NCBI GenBank assembly: GCA_900542565.1
Contig: UQOC01000063.1
Coordinates: 1-11,671, forward strand
Source of the DNA: an uncultured Eubacteriales bacterium
GTDB taxonomy: Bacteria; Bacillota; Clostridia; Peptostreptococcales; Anaerovoracaceae
Direction of reading: 5' to 3'
Length of the DNA stretch: 11,671 nt
This document shows positions 5,848 through 11,556 of the stretch, piece by piece. The notes below the pieces were generated by a model, which was given only the letters and a program-made list of their open reading frames with translations, did no database searches and had not been told where the DNA came from. Position 1 is the first letter of the stretch, and every line of letters begins with the position of its first letter. The translations under genes and the position numbers were made by a program.

Positions 5848-5893
5848 GCATTATACCTACTTTTTTTCAAATAATGTCGCTGCGGCATCCGGC

Positions 5894-6448
5894 CTAAATA
5901 CGGTTCAGGACATATTCAATATGTTCTGACATGTCAGCCATGATCGGACAAAGTTCTCCGCACAGGCAATAGCACATGGCAGCTTGGATCATTTCTGCCA
6001 TTGCGCAGTACAGCAGCCTTATCCTCCTGCGAAAGTCCCGTGCAGGATCACAGCTGCCGCAGGCGTTTTTCATGGCCGATACGGTGCTGCTGAGGATCCG
6101 CCCTGTTTTCCTGATGTGGCCTGACACATCTTTTGGACAGTTGGATATACAGGCACAGCAGCATAATACATCGTCAAGTCTGCGCATATCCTTCTCTGAC
6201 TCTGACCGTATGCAACAGGCCAGATCCAGCGTACATCTGTCATCGGTATAGCACGGCACATCTTCCGCCATCCGGGCAGCGGCCTGCTGCATCGGCATCA
6301 TGAGTCTGATAAAATTCCCTGATATGCTGCCGTCACACTTGGCGCATGATATACGGCAGACCATTTCTTCCAGTATGCAGATATATTGTTTTGTATATTC
6401 CGCGGCGGCTTCCATAGAGGCGCAGCCGGCACAACATATTTTTTTCAT
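5894..6448 (-). CDS. cysteine-rich 184-aa protein of unknown function
   Basis: I do not recognise this protein. The start is placed at the ATG of MKKICCAGC because GGGAGG stands 7 nt upstream; a start eight codons earlier lacks such a site. It has 23 cysteines in 184 residues, arranged in clusters: CCAGC, CAKC, LACC, CCCACISNC, CGSC and CYCLCGELC. Between them are predicted helices rich in Met, Ala and Arg. There is no membrane segment or signal peptide, so it should be cytoplasmic. The spacing suggests metal binding (iron-sulfur, zinc or copper) on a helical bundle; it vaguely recalls Cys-lined four-helix copper-storage proteins, but this is only an analogy. It lies 45 bp downstream of the lipase-like gene on the same strand and is probably cotranscribed, ending at the hairpin near 5830. 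Confidence 0.75.
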   Translation of the reverse strand: MKKICCAGCASMEAAAEYTKQYICILEEMVCRISCAKCDGSISGNFIRLMMPMQQAAARMAEDVPCYTDDRCTLDLACCIRSESEKDMRRLDDVLCCCACISNCPKDVSGHIRKTGRILSSTVSAMKNACGSCDPARDFRRRIRLLYCAMAEMIQAAMCYCLCGELCPIMADMSEHIEYVLNRI

Positions 6449-6493
6449 TATAAAACCTCCCATAAGCACCATATGCCCACAGGAGGTTTGTTG

Positions 6494-7663
6494 TTACAAC
6501 CCCATTTTTTTCATCCGGCTTACGAGATCCACATAAAACTCTCTCACATCAAATCCCGGTATGTTTTCCCTGTTCAGATCTATCATATCTCCATGGGATA
6601 TGCCCCGTTTTCCATCGGTTTCCAGAAAAATATAATCATCCCCCCATCTGAACGAACTTTCTGCCACCAGTCCGTCATTGGGGCCATCAAAATATTTTAC
6701 CAGGTTATATGTAAAGTTAAGGGGAAATTTACCTCCGGCAGCCTTGTTCAGCCGTGAACCTACGCTCATGCACCATACGCCGCCGGGCTGAGGCATTCTG
6801 CTGTCCCGGTCTTTACAGACGCCTGCCGTCAGGTCTCTGACAGCAGCCATAAAATCGGGGGCTTGGTCTCCCAGTTTTTTCATCGTGCCGTCATATGCAG
6901 ATGCGATCTTTTGCTGCGCCTGTACGGGAAGTTTTTCCAAGAGATATTCGGCAAACTTACATCCCCGGTGCGGTGTATTTATTGTAACGATCGAACCTAT
7001 CATATCTTCTATACCGCAGAAAGCTGCTGCATATCTGATATCAAGTCCGCCTTTGGAATGAGCTATAACATTCACTTTTCCGCATCCTGTTTCCTGGACG
7101 ATCTGCCTTATACGCACAGCCAGCTGTCTGCCGCTTTCGGCTACCGATGCCGCAGATTCCTGATTGCCAAAATATACTGTTGCTCCGTTTTCCGTCAGCT
7201 CACGGGGTATCCTGCCCCAATAATTAAGGAATCTGTAGTCTCTGAAGAATACTCCATGTACCATCAGCAGAGGATATTTAGTCTTGCATACCTGCTCATG
7301 GCGCCTGGCCTTATTCAGGGCCAGTTTTTGCCGTTCAAAGGACACTTCTTGGGAAACGGTTTTTATTATCACGATGAGCGCCGCCATGTTGGCTACCGGT
7401 ATCATCCCTACCAGCGCACCTATGATGCGTATCTTTATCCCCAGCTGTACGGACGAACAATAGACCAGTATGATCCCTGTCCAGAAGACGATGAACTCTA
7501 TGACCGCAACAGCCACTACTGCTGCCAGCCATGCCTGCCAGGGCATATCGGCAGCAAAGAGCAGTACAGCGGCCGCTGCCGTAAACAATGTAACGGATAT
7601 CAGGAATATTTTCAGCAGGATAGTTCCTGCACTGCATATTTTAAGCCGGGTTTGGGTGTTCAT
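6494..7663 (-). CDS. membrane-anchored alpha/beta hydrolase, lipase-like
   Basis: A 389-aa protein. Residues about 14-38 and 44-70 are two hydrophobic helices, with a third hydrophobic stretch at about 80-100. A cytoplasm- or wall-facing alpha/beta-hydrolase domain then starts near YPLLMVHGVFFRDY (130-143). HG at 136-137 is the oxyanion-hole motif typical of triacylglycerol lipases. The nucleophile is Ser203 in VIAHSKGGLDIRY, a variant of GxSxG with Ala in the first position. Probable acid and base are D330 in GPNDGLV and H357 in GISHGDMID. TINTPHRG (228-234) is the usual strand after the nucleophile elbow. All catalytic residues are present, so it is probably an active lipase or esterase; the substrate is unknown. 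The ATG has AAAGGGG upstream. It precedes the cysteine-rich gene on the same strand. Confidence 0.85.
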   Translation of the reverse strand: MNTQTRLKICSAGTILLKIFLISVTLFTAAAAVLLFAADMPWQAWLAAVVAVAVIEFIVFWTGIILVYCSSVQLGIKIRIIGALVGMIPVANMAALIVIIKTVSQEVSFERQKLALNKARRHEQVCKTKYPLLMVHGVFFRDYRFLNYWGRIPRELTENGATVYFGNQESAASVAESGRQLAVRIRQIVQETGCGKVNVIAHSKGGLDIRYAAAFCGIEDMIGSIVTINTPHRGCKFAEYLLEKLPVQAQQKIASAYDGTMKKLGDQAPDFMAAVRDLTAGVCKDRDSRMPQPGGVWCMSVGSRLNKAAGGKFPLNFTYNLVKYFDGPNDGLVAESSFRWGDDYIFLETDGKRGISHGDMIDLNRENIPGFDVREFYVDLVSRMKKMGL

Positions 7664-7794
7664 CTTGTCAGGCCCCTTTCATGCTTTTTAGAAGTGAGTA
7701 TTATCCCGCATATTCCGGTACGGTTTTACGGTTTCAGGTGAACGGTCATTTCTTCGCCATACCGCACTTCCATTCAGATCATAGTTTTATTCTA

Positions 7795-8046
7795 TCACCG
7801 TTCATCCAGGAAAGAAAGCGTCTTTTGCTCCAGCAGGTTCTTGAGGTTTTGCTCCAGCGGGTTCTTGAGGTGCTCCAGCAGGTTCTTGAGTCCGTTCCGG
7901 CGGGACTTGGCCCTTCCCATACCGCCATATCCGCATGGCTCATCTTTCAGCAAGACGGTCATGCCGCCGCCGCATGCGCACCCCGTCTTCAGCGGGTCTG
8001 TCAATATCCCGCTGCAAAATAAATAAAAGTCCTTGCAAATCTGCAA
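7795..8046 (-). CDS. doubtful 83-aa ORF with leucine-rich repeats
   Basis: An open frame without a clear ribosome binding site at either candidate ATG (codon 1 or 29). The middle is Gly/Cys-rich (CACGGG, CGYGGMGR). The end is a repeated amphipathic pattern, LKNLLEH, LKNPLEQ, LKNLLEQ, which would make a short leucine-rich helix. The repeated DNA itself explains the openness of this and the opposite frame, so the ORF may be incidental. Unrecognised. Confidence 0.25.
   Translation of the reverse strand: MQICKDFYLFCSGILTDPLKTGCACGGGMTVLLKDEPCGYGGMGRAKSRRNGLKNLLEHLKNPLEQNLKNLLEQKTLSFLDER
7827..7890. repeat. three-copy tandem repeat, unit 21-24 bp
   Basis: The unit GCTCCAGC(A/G)GGTTCTTGAG is present at 7827, 7851 and 7872. 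The first unit carries three extra T (24 bp) and the second is 21 bp; the third is cut after TTGAG. Unit lengths are multiples of three, so reading frames pass through intact on both strands. Confidence 0.85.
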
Positions 8047-8069
8047 AGTTTATGGTAAATTATTATAGC
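8041..8069 (+). promoter_or_regulatory. weak candidate promoter for tRNA-Ser
   Basis: CTGCAA (8041-8046), a 17-nt spacer and TATAGC (8064-8069) would start transcription about 12 nt before the tRNA. Match to consensus is modest. TTGCAA at 8033-8038 is a better -35 box but is too far from any -10 box. Confidence 0.35.
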
Positions 8070-8088
8070 GAAAATAAATAGCCGGTGT

Positions 8089-8176
8089 GGAGGATTGACC
8101 GAGTGGCTAAGGAGCTTGATTGGAAATCAAGTAAGGCGGCAACGCCCCGTGGGTTCGAGTCCCATGTCCTCCGCCA
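8089..8176 (+). tRNA. tRNA-Ser: tRNA-Ser (anticodon GGA)
   Basis: A class II tRNA with encoded CCA. The acceptor stem GGAGGAT pairs with GTCCTCC, followed by discriminator G and CCA. The anticodon stem CTTGA/TCAAG encloses loop TTGGAAA with anticodon GGA at 8122-8124, reading UCC and UCU. A long variable arm GGCG-GCAA-CGCC and the T arm GGG-TTCGAGT-CCC are in place. The long variable arm fits serine. Spurious frames cross it on the other strand. The tRNA 3' end forms part of a perfect palindrome (8171-8220). Confidence 0.97.
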
Positions 8177-8220
8177 GAAACATAAAAGCAGGCAAAAGCC
8201 TGCTTTTATGTTTCTGGCGG
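8171..8220 (+). terminator. perfect 23-bp palindrome overlapping the tRNA-Ser 3' end
   Basis: The sequence from the last acceptor bases and CCA (8171-8193) is repeated exactly as its reverse complement at 8198-8220, around an AAAA loop. The 3' arm includes CTTTTATG but no T-run follows the complete stem. A shorter hairpin AAAAGCAGGC/GCCTGCTTTT (8184-8207) would work as an intrinsic terminator with its own T-stretch. The extension through the tRNA CCA end is unusual. Confidence 0.75.
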
Positions 8221-8327
8221 AAATACAAAAATCCATGCTGCAAAAATGAACGGCAAAGCCCGTCAGCCGATACGGCCCACAAGCAGTAACAATGGCAAGG
8301 GCCTGCAGCTTTCCCGTCTGTTTTTTC

Positions 8328-8356
8328 TTGACACCCTGCATGACCCATGATATACT
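8328..8356 (+). promoter_or_regulatory. strong promoter of the glycine riboswitch transcript
   Basis: TTGACA (8328-8333), a 17-nt spacer and TATACT (8351-8356), with an extended -10 TGA just before. Predicted start is near 8363, just before the first riboswitch aptamer. Confidence 0.85.
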
Positions 8357-8367
8357 CCCTTTGACTG

Positions 8368-8651
8368 GATGAAGAAAGCGGGAGAGCGCGTCATCGCCGC
8401 CGAAGGTGCAAAACTCTCAGGCAACAGGACCGTTTTCTGACAGACCTCTGGAAAGAGCCCGAAAAACATGTGTGCTCCAAAGCCTTGTTTTTCAGGCCGC
8501 CCATGAAGCAACCCGTCCTGCGGGAGGACCGCTTTCCTCCTTGAACAGGCCGCAGCACACCAGACTGCGTCACTGCGAAAGCCAGCTGCCTCCCAGATGG
8601 AGAATCTTTCAGGCAAAAAGACAGAGCGCATATTTTTGATGCGCTTTTTTT
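8368..8651 (+). promoter_or_regulatory. glycine riboswitch (one clear aptamer, one degenerate aptamer) with terminator platform
   Basis: Aptamer 1 (about 8376-8457) shows the conserved blocks GGGAGAG, CCGAAGGTGCAA (8400-8411), CTCTCAGGCAACAGGAC (8414-8430) and ACCTCTGGAAAGAG (8444-8457), the glycine (gcvT-type) riboswitch signature. About 110 nt later a weaker second copy is visible: CACTGCGAAAGCCAG (8571-8585), then ATCTTTCAGGC and AAAAAGACAGAG (8604-8626). An intrinsic terminator follows and shares its first bases with the end of aptamer 2, giving a plausible transcription-control platform. The interval between the aptamers can fold on itself through GTGTGCT (8470-8476) with AGCACAC (8554-8560). 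The regulated gene is the UPF0126/TRIC-type protein that starts at 8724. From family knowledge, glycine binding usually turns such switches on. Confidence 0.85.
8625..8651 (+). terminator. riboswitch expression-platform terminator
   Basis: AGCGCAT (8625-8631), a 7-nt loop and ATGCGCT (8639-8645) followed by seven T. The 5' arm begins inside the GACAGAG end of the second aptamer, so ligand-stabilised pairing there could prevent the terminator. A second small hairpin TGCTGC/GCAGCA follows at 8651-8669. Confidence 0.85.
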
Positions 8652-8723
8652 GCTGCCATAAAAGCAGCACCATTAAAGACCATCAGATCAAGAACATGAA
8701 CAACTGGTAAAAAGGAGATAAAC

Positions 8724-9344
8724 ATGTCAGAAATGCTGCTCTTGTCATTTGAAATAGTCGGTACCATAGCTTTTGCCGTATCGGGAGCCCTGTTGGGGCT
8801 TGAAAAGCAGATGGATATACTCGGCATCTCGATCCTGGGCCTTACCACCGCAGTAGGCGGCGGAGTCATAAGAGATCTGATCCTGGGTCTCACGCCGCCC
8901 ATGACTTTCAGAAATCCTCTCTACGCCATCATCGCCATCGGTGTTTCCATCCTGGTATTTATCATCGCAAGAAAACGATCCGTTTTCCAGGGAAAATGGT
9001 ACGAGACAGTCATGCTCATAATGGATTCCATCGGTCTTGGAGTGTTCACCGTGGTAGGTATAAACACGGCCTATTCTCAGGACGGAGAATACAATATTTT
9101 CTTGCTGGTATTTGTTGGAGTGGTGACCGGAGTGGGCGGCGGAGTCATCAGAGATATGATGGCAGGAGACCGGCCATACATATTTGTCAAACACTTTTAT
9201 GCCAGTGCTTCTATCATCGGAGCCCTTGCCTGCGTAGCCGCATGGCATTATATCGGCAGCATAACTTCCATGTTTGTCGGTACAGCGGTAGTCATAGTCC
9301 TCCGTCTGTGCGCAGCCCGTTTCCGCTGGAGCCTTCCGAAATGA
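8724..9344 (+). CDS. TRIC/UPF0126 'glycine transporter' family membrane protein
   Basis: A 206-aa integral membrane protein with about seven hydrophobic helices and an internal duplication. Each half carries the motif GGGVIRD (45-51 and 138-144), preceded by a helix with SGALLGLEKQMD in the first half and GINTAYSQDGEYN in the second. This is the hallmark of the bacterial TRIC/UPF0126 family (Pfam Gly_transporter). Bacterial members include cation channels, while the glycine-transport idea rests on their frequent glycine riboswitches. The riboswitch directly upstream supports a role in glycine movement across the membrane; direction (uptake or export) cannot be told. Start ATG has AAGGAGAT 6 nt upstream. 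It is a single-gene transcript closed by the terminator at 9383. Length is normal. Confidence 0.92.
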   Translation: MSEMLLLSFEIVGTIAFAVSGALLGLEKQMDILGISILGLTTAVGGGVIRDLILGLTPPMTFRNPLYAIIAIGVSILVFIIARKRSVFQGKWYETVMLIMDSIGLGVFTVVGINTAYSQDGEYNIFLLVFVGVVTGVGGGVIRDMMAGDRPYIFVKHFYASASIIGALACVAAWHYIGSITSMFVGTAVVIVLRLCAARFRWSLPK

Positions 9345-9382
9345 CAATGCATAGCGCCGCATAGGCTTATACACTTTTCAAG

Positions 9383-9410
9383 AACTGCACAAATTTTGTG
9401 CAGTTTTTTA
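9383..9410 (+). terminator. intrinsic terminator after the TRIC-family gene
   Basis: AACTGCACA (9383-9391), a short loop and TGTGCAGTT (9397-9405), followed by a T-run to 9409. It ends the riboswitch-controlled transcript 38 bp after the stop codon. Confidence 0.85.
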
Positions 9411-9479
9411 TTTTTGTACATATGAATATTTTTGTTTGAAAGATAAAATATTAAGATAGAAAAATAGGAGGTATATATA

Positions 9480-9839
9480 ATGGCAAAAAATCTAGCACAC
9501 ATTGCTGAGAGAAAAGCTTTTGGAATGGCTCTTAATTCCCTGATAGAAAAAGGGCGCAAAGGTGATTTCGCCGCAGAAGCATTAGCTCTCATTGACAAGA
9601 TAGAAAAGATCTTAGGCAGTTCATGGCAAAGTTCATCATATGAAATGCTCAGAAATATTGCCCATTCCCCTGACAGCAAGTGGGCCCGCTATGCAAACAG
9701 GATCGTAAAAGAAGTCGATCCGCATATCTTAAAGACCTTTCTGCTGAACGCCGGATACGAGGCAGGATTCAGAGGATACAAAACTTCTCTCGAAATGGAA
9801 GAAAAATATGGAAAGCAAAAAACCGTGTCCGGCGGTTGA
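9480..9839 (+). pseudogene. N-terminal fragment of a probable radical SAM protein
   Basis: The frame starts at an ATG with ATAGGAGGT upstream and encodes 119 aa: MAKNLAHIAERKAFGMALNS, helical segments, then PDSKWARYANRIVKEVDPH and LLNAGYEAGFRGYKT. This is the helical N-terminal region I associate with a family of clostridial radical SAM proteins of about 450 aa, in which the CxxxCxxC cluster-binding motif (in a context like PTSACNLHCTGC) follows some 15-20 residues later. Here the sequence departs after roughly EEKYG and stops at 9837-9839, so no SAM cluster motif is present. Downstream DNA is GC-rich and unrelated, so the gene is cut by a deletion, recombination or assembly join. An alternative is a genuine short helical protein; I think this less likely. 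Confidence 0.6.
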
Positions 9840-9871
9840 TTACGGTAAATCCCGCTTTATCGAATAGAAAC

Positions 9872-9903
9872 AAACGGCGTGACCGGGAAAGGTCACGCCG
9901 TTT
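9872..9903 (-). terminator. terminator hairpin of the PFK-VanW fusion gene
   Basis: AAACGGCGTGACC (9872-9884) and GGTCACGCCGTTT (9891-9903) form a perfect 13-bp stem around GGGAAA. On the minus strand GTTTGTTTC follows. It lies 19 bp after the stop codon of the fusion gene. The T-tract is interrupted but the stem is very stable. Confidence 0.75.
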
Positions 9904-9922
9904 GCGTATGCAGAGGGTTTTC

Positions 9923-11407
9923 TTATTCGCCGCCGGAATCTCCGCCGTTCTCCGAGGCTTCGGTAGTGGAAGGCTCGGAAGTGGATGGCGTGGTAGGCGG
10001 TGTGGTAGACGGTGCCGTGGGTGTGGTGGCAGGTTCGGTAGAGGGGGCGGTGGATGGCGTTGTGGGTACGGTCGTAGGTTCTGTCGGCTCTTCGACCCGC
10101 GCGACAACCTTGTTCACGGTCTTGTACCGGGAATTGGCGACAAAATCCTTGGAGATCAGCACGCCGGTGGCCTTGTTGTACTTACTCTTGTATGTCTTGA
10201 CCAGATATCCGGTGGTGCCTTCCTCAATCACGTCCCCGTCCTTGTAGCCCTCGGGATTGTCGGACTTGAAGTCCTTATATTCCGTTTCGGGCTTGTAGGT
10301 CTCGGAAATGACGTAGCTCATTTCAACGTAGTAGTCCTTCTCGTCGGTGCCGAGAATCTGCACATTGACATAGCCGCCGCTGACGCTTGCTTCGAGCTTG
10401 ATGGGGTAATTGGTGTTGTTGCGGAACTTGAAATCAGGGGAGCGCCAGCTGACGGTGGCGTCCATGCCATAATTGATATAGTTCACGGGGAAGCCGTGGT
10501 TGGTGCGGGAGACGATTTCCAGATCGGCAAGCAAGGCGCTGCAATACAGCGTGGAGGAAACCTGACAGATGCCGCCGCCCACCTGGTTTACCAGATCGTC
10601 GCCGGAGTAGGCAGGGGCGGACTTGTAGCCCTTCCCGGTGGTGCGCTCGCCCAAAGTGTCGTTGAAGGAGAAGGTCTCACCGGGGTTCAGCACAACGCCG
10701 TTCAGCGCCTTACAGGCCAACTCCAGATTGGCGGTGCGGTTGGCGTTGTTGGAGTGGGGCGTGCTGGTGCTGCCCAGAACGTCCCGGAAGAAGACATCGT
10801 CGTCCAGAATTTCCGGGGCGACATATTCCATGGGAATGCGGACGACCTCGCCGTACTGCGCCGCGCTGATCTGCTTCTGCGCCTGCACCATGTCAAACTC
10901 GTAGCCGTAGGAGCCGGGGACGGCCTTGAAGGTCTGCATGTTGACGGTGGCATCCACGGGCTTTACGCAGACTTCGTCGTAAACTTTCTGCAAATCCACA
11001 GCATCCGGCTCGCCTTCGGCCTGTGCGCCCTTCGCCTCCACGGCAAAGACGTTCATGCTGTAGGCGTCCAGAATCTGGTTGAACAGGTCATCTACGTTGA
11101 AATTCACGCCGGGAGTCCCCATTGTGACGACCAGCGTCAGCTGGGGGGCGCGGTCTTCGTCAAATTTGTCCGTCGCAAGCTCGGGAACGTCGCCTTCCAG
11201 GGCGTAGGTGGTCTGGGTCAGCAGACTGCCGGCGGTTCCGGCGTAGTCCTCCAGAACGCCCTTGATGCCGTGGTACGCGCCGTAGACCTTTGTGATGCAG
11301 TCTGCGTCGAGCGCAGTGCGGATGCAGCCGTAGGCGCTGGAATTGATGACAGAGGACGGTCCGCCGGACTGGCCGATGATCAGAGCGCCCTTCAAAGCTT
11401 CAGACAT
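9923..11407 (-). CDS. chimeric ORF: PPi-type phosphofructokinase N-terminus fused to VanW-domain protein
   Basis: A 494-aa ORF. Residues 1-54 are the start of a pyrophosphate-type 6-phosphofructokinase: LKGALIIGQSGGPSSVINSS, then IRTALDADCITKVYGAYHGIKGVL. From about residue 55 the frame becomes a cell-envelope protein. A peptidoglycan-binding-like region (about 55-195) is followed by a VanW domain (about 215-345) with TPHSNNANRTANLELA, LNPGETFSFND and VGGGICQVSSTLYCSALLA. A G5-like segment (about 367-438) and a Thr/Pro/Ser-rich tail (440-494) complete it. VanW proteins of this type normally start with a signal or membrane anchor, which is missing here, so the product would stay in the cytoplasm. 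The start has GGAGG 9 nt upstream, and the promoter fits a glycolytic gene. Neither half is complete: PFK lacks its catalytic core. The GC-rich codon use is unlike the genes at 3.8-9.8 kb. Confidence 0.85.
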   Translation of the reverse strand: MSEALKGALIIGQSGGPSSVINSSAYGCIRTALDADCITKVYGAYHGIKGVLEDYAGTAGSLLTQTTYALEGDVPELATDKFDEDRAPQLTLVVTMGTPGVNFNVDDLFNQILDAYSMNVFAVEAKGAQAEGEPDAVDLQKVYDEVCVKPVDATVNMQTFKAVPGSYGYEFDMVQAQKQISAAQYGEVVRIPMEYVAPEILDDDVFFRDVLGSTSTPHSNNANRTANLELACKALNGVVLNPGETFSFNDTLGERTTGKGYKSAPAYSGDDLVNQVGGGICQVSSTLYCSALLADLEIVSRTNHGFPVNYINYGMDATVSWRSPDFKFRNNTNYPIKLEASVSGGYVNVQILGTDEKDYYVEMSYVISETYKPETEYKDFKSDNPEGYKDGDVIEEGTTGYLVKTYKSKYNKATGVLISKDFVANSRYKTVNKVVARVEEPTEPTTVPTTPSTAPSTEPATTPTAPSTTPPTTPSTSEPSTTEASENGGDSGGE

Positions 11408-11453
11408 AATAAATTACCTCCATATGCGTATTAGAGTATGTTGAACAAAACAA

Positions 11454-11482
11454 AATATATCACATCACGCGGAAATTGTAAA
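11454..11482 (-). promoter_or_regulatory. promoter of the phosphofructokinase start
   Basis: On the minus strand TTTACA (11477-11482), a 17-nt spacer and TATATT (11454-11459), with an extended -10 TGA. It would start transcription near 11447, about 40 nt before the ATG. It lies back to back with the aldolase promoter. Confidence 0.65.
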
Positions 11483-11490
11483 TTCGTCTA

Positions 11491-11519
11491 TTGCAAAAAT
11501 AACTGAAATTTGCTAGAAT
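11491..11519 (+). promoter_or_regulatory. promoter of fructose-bisphosphate aldolase
   Basis: TTGCAA (11491-11496), a 17-nt spacer and TAGAAT (11514-11519), with an extended -10 TGC. Start near 11526 gives a leader of about 30 nt before the ATG. Confidence 0.75.
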
Positions 11520-11556
11520 TCTTCGTGGAATATGAATAAACTAAGGAGATGTCATT

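Larger units (their letters stand above)
7664..8088. other. intergenic stretch with tandem repeat, hairpin and a doubtful ORF
   Basis: About 425 bp between the lipase-like gene and tRNA-Ser. It holds a three-unit tandem repeat (7827-7890), an inverted repeat CAGCGGG/CCCGCTG (7990-7996 and 8008-8014), and AT-rich DNA with promoter-like boxes before the tRNA. A minus-strand frame (7795-8046) spans most of it and is listed separately. Confidence 0.5.

Noticed and set aside
5850..5855. TATAAT upstream of the rpsB hairpin as the main rpsB promoter
   Set aside because: There is no acceptable -35 box at 16-18 nt, and transcription from it would have to pass through the terminator-like hairpin before rpsB.
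6863..7741. 292-aa plus-strand open frame opposite the lipase-like gene
   Set aside because: It has no RBS or family motif, and the minus-strand gene shows an intact catalytic triad and start signal.
7827..7890. CRISPR array
   Set aside because: There are only three near-contiguous units of 21-24 bp without unique spacers, so it is a plain tandem repeat.
8063..8348. Minus-strand frames reading WDSNPRG or MGLEPTG
   Set aside because: These are the familiar artefact of translating a tRNA gene on the wrong strand, and they cover tRNA-Ser and its palindrome.
8263..8673. 136-aa minus-strand frame across the riboswitch
   Set aside because: The plus strand carries a promoter, conserved riboswitch blocks and a terminator; the antisense frame has no start signal.
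9926..10092. Repetitive DNA with GGTGGTAG-like runs as a regulatory repeat
   Set aside because: It encodes the Thr/Pro/Ser-rich tail of the VanW-type protein; the repetition is explained by low-complexity coding.
9680..11434. 584-aa plus-strand open frame opposite the PFK-VanW gene
   Set aside because: It is the antisense of the GC-rich fusion gene. Its Gly/Val/His-rich composition is the usual mirror of a GC-rich coding strand, and it starts inside the radical SAM fragment in another frame.
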